A model generated the notes under the pieces. The model was not told where the DNA came from, did no database searches, and was given only the letters and a program-made list of their open reading frames with translations. This document shows positions 60,598-64,000 of a DNA stretch of 64,000 nt, in pieces. Origin of the DNA: Planctomycetota bacterium (lineage in GTDB: Bacteria > Planctomycetota > UBA1135); contig QQUA01000003.1 of NCBI GenBank assembly GCA_008501825.1, positions 114,316 to 178,315 of the forward strand. Reading direction: 5' to 3'. How positions within the stretch are numbered: the first letter of the stretch is position 1; each line of letters opens with the position of its first letter. The translations under genes and the position numbers were made by a program.

Positions 60598-61677
60598 TTA
60601 ATCCGCTTTCCGCTCCCGCAGAAATTCTTCGAAGTGGTTGATGTTCTCCAATTCGCCCATGACCAGGAGCAAATCTCCCGGATACAGCGGGCGGTCCGCA
60701 CGAGGATTGAAGAAAAGACGTCCGGTGTCGTGGGACCGAACCGCGACAGCGATCAAACTGAAATGGGAACCCAGTTGCAACTCCGCCAAGGAACGGCAGC
60801 CCTTGGGAAGCGGGGCGGGAAGCGGCAACTCTTCGAAGTGAACTTCGTGGCTATCGTCTCCCAAAGCCAAATCAGCCAAGTCCACCGCGGTCGGACGCAA
60901 CAGCGCCTGGGCCAGACGTTTGCCTCCTAACGAATGAGGAGTGACCACCGAACTTGCGCCGACCGCCCGCAGTTTGGTTGCGGTGCGAAAGTCCTCGGCC
61001 CGGGACACGATCGGGCAGGAAGGGTTCAACTGCCGGGCGCTCAGCACGATGAACACGTTGTCGGCGTCGCTGTGGACTGCGGCGATGACACCGGCGGCCC
61101 GCTCCACACCGGCCTTGATCAGGTTCTCTTCGTGGGTGGCATTCCCTTGAATGAACAGAGTCCGGTCTTCCAGCAGTTCATGGACCTTGTGATCATCTTG
61201 TTCGATGATGACGAAATCTTGGCTCGCGGCTTCGAGTTCGCGCCGGACGATGGCGCCCAAACGCCCGTAACCGCACAGCACCACGTGTCCGGAAAGATTA
61301 TCGATGAGCTTTTGCATGCGCCTTTGCACGAACCAGGTGTGGCGGGCGATGACCGCCCGGGCCAGGATGCCCGCGGCTAGGGAGCCGGCGGTGACCCCGG
61401 CGATGATCACGCCGATGGTGAATACCTTGCCGGTAGGGGACAGGTCCGCCACCTCCCGGAAACCCACGGTGGTGATGGTGATGAAAGTCATATAGAGGGC
61501 GTCGATCAGGCTCAAGCCTTCCAGCCAGACGTAACCCAAGGTGCCGGATATCAGCAAAACCGCAAACATGGCCAGAAGCCGGCGAATATCTCGGCGTAGC
61601 CAGGCTGCTTCGAAGTTGCCGGTCGGGCTCACCCGGGCATTGTAGGAGGTCGTGGCCCATTCGGCCGCCCAACCCAT
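60598..61677 (-). CDS. Two-helix potassium channel with RCK (TrkA-type) domain
   Basis: 359 residues. A two-helix pore region (about 33-110) precedes the regulatory RCK domain. The selectivity filter reads TITTVGFRE (67-75) instead of TVGYGD. The RCK Rossmann domain starts at HVVLCGYGRLGAIVRRELEA near residue 131, with IIEQDDHKVHELLE and GNATHEENLIKAGVE following; a second TrkA-C-type segment ends the protein (about 265-345, including PLYPGDLLLVMG). It should conduct K+ under ligand control. A hairpin lies ten bases before the start codon. The transcript runs away from the accessory tail. Confidence 0.88.
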   Translation of the reverse strand: MGWAAEWATTSYNARVSPTGNFEAAWLRRDIRRLLAMFAVLLISGTLGYVWLEGLSLIDALYMTFITITTVGFREVADLSPTGKVFTIGVIIAGVTAGSLAAGILARAVIARHTWFVQRRMQKLIDNLSGHVVLCGYGRLGAIVRRELEAASQDFVIIEQDDHKVHELLEDRTLFIQGNATHEENLIKAGVERAAGVIAAVHSDADNVFIVLSARQLNPSCPIVSRAEDFRTATKLRAVGASSVVTPHSLGGKRLAQALLRPTAVDLADLALGDDSHEVHFEELPLPAPLPKGCRSLAELQLGSHFSLIAVAVRSHDTGRLFFNPRADRPLYPGDLLLVMGELENINHFEEFLRERKAD

Positions 61678-61687
61678 ATTTTTTTGT

Positions 61688-61708
61688 ACTTAGGGCGTTA
61701 CCCTAAGT
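61688..61708. promoter_or_regulatory. 8-bp perfect inverted repeat just upstream of the potassium-channel gene
   Basis: ACTTAGGG (61688-61695) and CCCTAAGT (61701-61708) flank a five-base spacer. The first arm is ten bases from the ATG of the minus-strand channel gene, and the gap includes seven A on that strand. The repeat could be an operator or a 5'-UTR hairpin that affects translation. On the plus strand it is followed by TCTTTTGG, so a weak terminator is also possible. Confidence 0.45.
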
Positions 61709-62063
61709 TCTTTTGGGGAATGCCTTAAGAGATGGAGGCTGTTTAGGCGGCTGGCCGAGTTCCGGTCGATCTTGAGGCTGTGGCCGGAGCCCTTGCCGGA
61801 TGGATTGCAAGGAGCGACCAAGCGGCTCCGAAATCTCGAATCAGCTCTTAGGGCCTGATTCTGGAGGCATGGAATTCTGCGGCAGGGCGGAATCTTCGAA
61901 GTCTTCAGGAAAATCTTTTAATGAGGTTTCGACCATCGACCTTTCTTGTGCAAACAACAAATTCCAAGGCCCAGTCGTCCAATCGATAGATCACAAACAT
62001 ATGCTTCAATCTTACTTTAGGCATTTTCCCTTCAGCAGTCAGGAGGACGTTGAACCCATCTGG
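61709..62063. other. Gene-poor stretch at the edge of the accessory tail
   Basis: About 355 bases without a supported gene. Composition changes here from the high-GC core to the AT-richer tail. Apart from the inverted repeat at 61688-61708 I see no tRNA, no repeat and no obvious attachment site. An open frame on the plus strand (61800-62216) lacks any protein-like pattern and runs into the next gene antisense. Confidence 0.5.
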
Positions 62064-62360
62064 CTACGAATCACGGTCGCCTTCCTGGAGACGCTTCAAT
62101 TGTTTATGCGGATTCCAATGTTCAGGTGGGGCCTCAATATCGGCGCTATCCCAAGGCATACCTCTGTCGATCCAATTTTGTCGCCATTTGAGGTGGATTT
62201 TGGCCCTCAAATCTAGATTGTTACTACCAAGGGAATCATGGTATCCAAATTGGATTCCGCAGCAGGGGCAAATTTCGTGAGAGGGCGAGTTGCCATTCCA
62301 TGGTTCAAAGTCCAACTCGAAACCGCAAGCTGGACAAAGGTGTAGATTGCTCATGGCCAT
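62064..62360 (-). CDS. Small CPCC zinc-ribbon-type protein
   Basis: 98 residues (ATG 62360; ATG 62354 also possible). Two cysteine pairs, CPACGFEL near residue 9 and CPCCGIQFGY near 31, form a zinc ribbon of the Cys-rich CPCC type. The rest is polar with RGMPWDSADIEAPPEHWNP, a pattern I associate with small proteins in polymorphic-toxin neighbourhoods. AT-rich codon use sets it apart from the genes before 61.7 kb. Immunity-type function is an inference from family context. Confidence 0.7.
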   Translation of the reverse strand: MAMSNLHLCPACGFELDFEPWNGNSPSHEICPCCGIQFGYHDSLGSNNLDLRAKIHLKWRQNWIDRGMPWDSADIEAPPEHWNPHKQLKRLQEGDRDS

Positions 62361-62499
62361 AATTGTAATGCACTACGCAAATTCATCAGAAGCGAGAACG
62401 AAAAATGAGGCCCACATTCCATGATTTCTTGTGCCTAGTAAAAAAATCTTGGTGATCAAAAATCACTAGCTCGGGTCATGAGGAAGAAGCATCTATGAG

Positions 62500-62775
62500 T
62501 CAGTCAAAATCAGAGAACTCCACCTTGCTTGTTGCCGCAAAGATGATTTCACCATTCTCACTCAAGCGAATAAATTTACACAAGACATGATCTCCAGGTT
62601 CGAATTCCCAGGACTCGATGTCTCTATCATACTCTTGTTCAACCAAGTAAAACACATCACCGCTTACGAATTTCGCCTGAACGGGACGCCAAACGTCAAC
62701 AGCTTCATCAAGTAGACGGACGTAGATTTGAACAAGCGTGCTCACTTTTTGATTTGGTTTCTGGTTCGCAATCAA
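62500..62775 (-). CDS. Small hypothetical protein of immunity-gene type
   Basis: 91 residues. The core VQIYVRLLDEAVDVWRPVQA and the later WEFEPGDHVLCKFIRLSEN follow a pattern I recognise from short unnamed bacterial proteins that often sit next to toxin or immunity genes: a beta-strand, the VDVWRPV motif and an acidic end. No catalytic motif. It is on the minus strand, third downstream of the frameshifted gene. Confidence is moderate for being a gene and low for any function. Confidence 0.65.
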   Translation of the reverse strand: MIANQKPNQKVSTLVQIYVRLLDEAVDVWRPVQAKFVSGDVFYLVEQEYDRDIESWEFEPGDHVLCKFIRLSENGEIIFAATSKVEFSDFD

Positions 62776-62907
62776 AGATGGAAGCTCCTATTAGGTCTAC
62801 ACCTAAGATTAACTGTCGAAGTCGGCGGATTCTCCCTTAACTAGGTGATTACGTGTTTTGTTCAAACCCATTAGACTAAACAAACAGTTCGGCCCAATTT
62901 TCAATTT

Positions 62908-63282
62908 TCAATCCAGACGAGAGAAAATTCCTTCCATGAAATTCTTAATGAATGCTGCGCACGCTGGCATCCTATCCGTATAGAGAGACAGGTGCTTTTT
63001 CGTTCCATCTCGGTCAAAAAAGCCAACCGTCCACTCGCTTGAGCCAGTCTTGGAGATGTACCAAGCAGGCGTGCATCGTTGATCTTCTGAATACTCAATC
63101 CACTCCGGAACAAATTCAGGGAATTGTTGGAGGATTCTTTGGATATCTTTAACCATTATTCGTTCCCTGAGAGCAGGGTAACCAGATTCCATTGCAAGTT
63201 CAGTTTCGGAGATGTCCTTTCGGGAAACAAATTGCCTTGGGATGCGAACAACTGTGAGGATTACCTCTTCGATTTCCTTCAT
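62908..63282 (-). CDS. Small hypothetical protein
   Basis: 124 residues. It begins MKEIEEVILTVVRIPRQFVSRKD and contains SSEWTVGFFDRDGTKKHLSL, with an aromatic C-terminal helix (AFIKNFMEGIFSRLD). I do not recognise a family; size, acidic charge and context match immunity-like proteins. Its ATG overlaps a very short open frame's stop (TGA at 63279-63281). AT-rich like its neighbours. Confidence 0.6.
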   Translation of the reverse strand: MKEIEEVILTVVRIPRQFVSRKDISETELAMESGYPALRERIMVKDIQRILQQFPEFVPEWIEYSEDQRCTPAWYISKTGSSEWTVGFFDRDGTKKHLSLYTDRMPACAAFIKNFMEGIFSRLD

Positions 63283-63425
63283 TTCATCACTTCTATGCCA
63301 GGGTTACAAATTCGGATGCCTGGCCGTATCATACTTGAGACTGCTTCGTTTTTGCAAAGTATTGGCTCAATTTGGCGGAGTTCAGCAGCGGTGGCCACTT
63401 GCTCTTTAGCCTCTGGTAGTTCCAT
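63279..63425 (-). CDS. Very short possible gene between two small genes
   Basis: 48 residues from ATG 63425 (ELPEAKEQVATAAELRQIE onward, ending EVMK). It overlaps the end of the DUF2283 gene by 20 bases and its stop overlaps the next start (ATGAAATGA context), which would suit translational coupling. No family is recognised and codon use is not decisive, so this may be chance. Confidence 0.2.
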   Translation of the reverse strand: MELPEAKEQVATAAELRQIEPILCKNEAVSSMIRPGIRICNPGIEVMK

Positions 63426-63636
63426 CGATTTCCCGAAAGAACTCCGGGGGCAATTTTTTGCTTGCATCCAGAATTTCAATTCCGACCAATCGGCCCTCGT
63501 GATCAAAATCCAAATTGATTTGGCCACAGACCTCAATTGGGTCACAGGGATAAGTCTTGGCGACCCCACCGAATATGATTTCTGTTGAAATCTGAATGTA
63601 GGCCGCATCTACCTTTTTGTCGTAGGAGGATTTCAT
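63406..63636 (-). CDS. DUF2283-family small protein
   Basis: 76 residues. The pattern YDKKVDAAYIQISTE, then CGQINLDFDHEGRLVGIEIL and DASKKLPPEFF matches DUF2283, a widespread family of short proteins with unknown function (the YDxxVDAxYI and DxxGxxVGIEILDAS motifs). DUF2283 proteins often accompany DUF4258 or other toxin-antitoxin-like genes. It lies in a minus-strand row of very small genes. Confidence 0.8.
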   Translation of the reverse strand: MKSSYDKKVDAAYIQISTEIIFGGVAKTYPCDPIEVCGQINLDFDHEGRLVGIEILDASKKLPPEFFREIDGTTRG

Positions 63637-63677
63637 GGTTTTGCTGTTAGAAGGTTGTTCTTATTCAAGGGGTTCCG

Positions 63678-63921
63678 TTAGTTTGCCCGGTACTTTTCAG
63701 GACTTGAGCCACCCTCTGCCATCCCATTTTCTATATTGACGACGAATGGGGTGAAGTGGTTGGAAGGTGCATCCCATCCCACTCCATGGATCCTTCCCTG
63801 AGTGATGTCAGTAATTTTAATCCCGTCCCAAGATAGTTCGTCGGTGATCCATCGGAATCCAATCTTTCCGTATGTAATCGTCCGGTCTCCCCATCTTTCT
63901 GTGCTCGCCCCCGTCTGTCAT
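63678..63921 (-). pseudogene. Small gene broken by one extra base in a C5 run
   Basis: ATG at 63921 is preceded on the minus strand by AGAGGAG about 8 bases away, a clear ribosome-binding site. Read as given, the frame breaks; removing one C from the run 63908-63912 restores an 80-residue frame to the stop at 63678-63680: MTDGASTERWGDRTITYGKI at the start and GRIHGVGWDAPSNHFTPFVV, then ENGMAEGGSSPEKYRAN at the end. The strongly protein-like sequence after the break, without any start codon of its own, supports a real gene carrying a frameshift or an assembly error. I do not recognise a named family; it looks immunity-type. Confidence 0.65.
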
Positions 63922-63950
63922 GATTCAATCTCCTCTGGAAAGAAAGCATC

Positions 63951-64000
63951 ATGGAATCAGACCAAACGCCGTCCCGGGCTGAAGCAATGAAGGCCCTTCT
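63951..64000 (+). CDS. Possible start of a plus-strand gene cut by the window edge
   Basis: ATG at 63951 is preceded by GGAAAG and opens MESDQTPSRAEAMKALL, running out of the window. GC-rich third positions suggest coding sequence. Only 16 codons are visible, so this is tentative. If real, it diverges from the frameshifted gene with 29 bases between the starts. Confidence 0.3.
   Translation, partial: MESDQTPSRAEAMKAL

Noticed and set aside
63426..63608. Upstream half of a 109-codon minus-strand frame
   Set aside because: It is an out-of-frame copy of the DUF2283 gene; only its last 48 codons might be independent.
63731..63952. 73-codon minus-strand frame
   Set aside because: It is out of frame with the protein-like sequence at 63678-63921 and has no motif; the frameshifted gene explains the region better.
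1..64000. CRISPR arrays, rRNA and tRNA genes, complete insertion sequences
   Set aside because: No regularly spaced repeats, no tRNA-like cloverleaf and no transposase frame were recognised anywhere in the window.

Overview
The window looks like a stretch of a high-GC, Gram-negative bacterial chromosome. Evidence for an outer membrane includes many lipobox-type lipoproteins, a beta-barrel protein ending in an aromatic residue, a YidC with a long periplasmic domain and a periplasmic SurA-like isomerase. The secreted FG-GAP proteins with a shared C-terminal domain, the PKD subtilase, secreted prenyltransferase-like and glycosidase-like proteins, and the scarcity of Shine-Dalgarno sequences fit an uncultured Planctomycetota-like lineage. 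That placement is inference from gene content; no rRNA or tRNA gene was seen.

Layout. 0-1.4 kb: end of an aromatic amino-acid operon (chorismate mutase, DAHP synthase). 1.4-13.2 kb: mixed genes, namely a secreted subtilase, pcm, a ComF-like protein, larC, a PqqB-like lipoprotein, gluQ and several lipoproteins. 13.3-16.1 kb: hisS-nadD-glycosyltransferase operon. 16.1-25.8 kb: a parvulin isomerase, a phosphoesterase and a housekeeping run of yidC-mnmE-nrdR-smc. 25.8-40.2 kb: a glycosidase-like protein, a YcaQ-like DNA glycosylase, asnB, two FG-GAP secreted proteins, an M28 peptidase, a PAP2 phosphatase, a compositionally foreign YdeI-family gene, an OPT transporter, a GT2, a YycJ-like hydrolase and mobB. 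40.3-44.5 kb: a zinc-uptake locus (His/Cys-rich small protein, outer-membrane barrel with a His-rich loop, znuA-znuC-znuB). 44.5-51.4 kb, minus strand: thrC, then an overlapping five-gene operon coupling an FbpABC-type iron importer to a membrane-anchored pentahaem cytochrome c and a HEAT-like lipoprotein. 51.6-56.2 kb: aminotransferase, threonine aldolase, phosphohexomutase and arginase. 56.2-60.6 kb: three secreted proteins in a row (beta-propeller type, VCBS plus tail-fibre-like repeats plus a G2-like C-terminal domain, and a HExxH metalloprotease).

60.6-64.0 kb: a potassium channel with an RCK domain and a TVGFRE filter, then a clearly AT-richer accessory tail carrying a tandem run of very small minus-strand genes: a CPCC zinc-ribbon protein, two small unrecognised proteins, a DUF2283 protein, and one gene broken by a single extra base in a C5 run. 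The tail resembles the small orphan or immunity-type genes that follow polymorphic toxin loci and is the most likely place for something undescribed. Rho-independent terminators, mostly serving minus-strand genes, mark several transcription-unit ends.
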